15,898 nt of DNA from Trebonia sp. (GTDB lineage Bacteria; Actinomycetota; Actinomycetes; Streptosporangiales; Streptosporangiaceae), in the NCBI GenBank assembly GCA_030038035.1, contig JASHPP010000674.1:1-15898 (forward strand), in the 5' to 3' direction. The translations under genes and the position numbers were made by a program. Below are positions 15,638-15,898 of the stretch, piece after piece. The notes under the pieces were generated by a model. The model worked only from the letters and a program-made list of their open reading frames with translations. It did no database searches and was not told where the DNA came from. How positions within the stretch are numbered: position 1 is the stretch's first letter; each line of letters opens with the position of its first letter.

Positions 15638-15645
15638 CGATCCCG

Positions 15646-15898
15646 ATGACCTTGCTAGTCGTCCTGACCGTGGTCGAGATCGTCGTGCTGATCGCGGCCC
15701 TCGCGTTCTACCTGTTCTGGGTCGGCACCCTGCTCGCCCGCATCGCGACCAACCTGGAGGAGTGCGCGGAGATCGTCCGCGGCATCGTGGCCGACGCCGC
15801 GCTCATCGGCCCTGGCGTCGAGCACATCAACGAGACCGGCGGCGTCGTCGCCGGCGCGCTGCCGCTGCTGTACGGGATGGCCGAGGAGATCGTCACCG
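15646..15898 (+). CDS. Small membrane protein 5 of cox-linked set (partial, runs off window)
   Basis: Open to the window end, 84 codons seen with no stop. It begins MTLLVVLTVVEIVVLIAALA with one membrane helix over about residues 3-26, then LLARIATNLEECAEIVRGIV, a helical tail, and a segment IGPGVEHINETGGVV that echoes the VPxxL...N pattern of proteins 1 and 2. No Shine-Dalgarno precedes the ATG because the IS element ends seven bases upstream. In the reconstructed uninterrupted DNA, AAGGTG would lie eight bases before this ATG, and the start would overlap the stop of the previous gene as ATGA. Expression in the present arrangement is doubtful. Function unknown. Confidence 0.65.
   Translation, partial: MTLLVVLTVVEIVVLIAALAFYLFWVGTLLARIATNLEECAEIVRGIVADAALIGPGVEHINETGGVVAGALPLLYGMAEEIVT

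Larger units (their letters stand above)
14307..15639 (-). mobile_element. IS200/IS605-family TnpB-only element
   Basis: Element of about 1333 bases containing only tnpB on the minus strand, with no Y1 transposase tnpA. Each end has a subterminal hairpin, 14320-14339 at the right end and 15596-15637 at the left end, as expected of this family, which makes no target duplication and has no terminal inverted repeats. The ends are ambiguous by three bases because ATC occurs at 14307-14309 and 15640-15642. With boundaries as given, the retained flank on the left-end side is GGGAT on the minus strand, similar in form to the TTGAT target of ISDra2. Removing the element restores a coupled gene junction in the host operon, which supports these boundaries. 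Confidence 0.75.

Noticed and set aside
14375..15649. 424-codon plus-strand frame beginning TTG with a good AGGAGG site upstream
   Set aside because: It is antisense to the intact tnpB, with low-complexity Pro/Arg translation and no recognisable domain. The ribosome-like site is a coincidence within the element's right end.

Overview
This window is high-GC (about 70 %) bacterial DNA. Its codon use, strong AGGAGG-type ribosome sites, a likely leaderless gene, and the protein families present all point to an actinobacterium. I cannot name the genus from sequence alone. The main content is two complete and clearly non-identical gene sets for aerobic molybdenum-copper carbon monoxide dehydrogenase (CODH). 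Both have the form I gene order M-S-L, and both large subunits carry the form I active-site motif AYxCSFR.

Layout. Positions 100-375 encode a small unknown protein with a HicA-like pattern. A convergent minus-strand block follows. Read right to left, it is coxM (6222-5323), coxS (5326-4844), coxL (4857-2464) and, after a 227-base gap holding a perfect 11+11 palindrome, a human-type transketolase (2236-392). A LysR-type regulator (6297-7244) is transcribed divergently from this block, 74 bases away. Downstream on the plus strand come an unrecognised proline-rich 104-residue protein (7409-7723), a second coxM (7766-8641), coxS (8643-9173) and coxL (9209-11596). These are followed by an XdhC/CoxI-family maturation protein fused to a YHS metal-binding domain (11602-12570), coxG (12599-13186), and a run of five small single-span membrane proteins (13208 to the window end).

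A TnpB-only IS200/IS605-family element (about 14307-15639, tnpB on the minus strand) sits exactly at the junction between the fourth and fifth small membrane genes. Joining the flanks recreates an ATGA stop/start overlap and a ribosome site for the fifth gene, so the interrupted state can be reconstructed.

How the genes work together. M (FAD), S (two [2Fe-2S]) and L (Mo-Cu) subunits oxidise CO to CO2. Electrons leave through the iron-sulfur centres and FAD. XdhC-YHS probably helps build the Mo(-Cu) cofactor. CoxG is the SRPBCC protein that connects CODH to the membrane and quinone pool. The five small membrane proteins, whose tails are predicted to be cytoplasmic, are placed where a membrane docking or scaffold function would be expected, but that is inference. 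The LysR protein between the two sets is the obvious candidate regulator, resembling in position the LysR regulator CutR known from a CO-oxidising mycobacterium. Transketolase beside one CODH set suggests a link to carbon assimilation, also inference. No coxD/coxE maturation genes are visible in the window.
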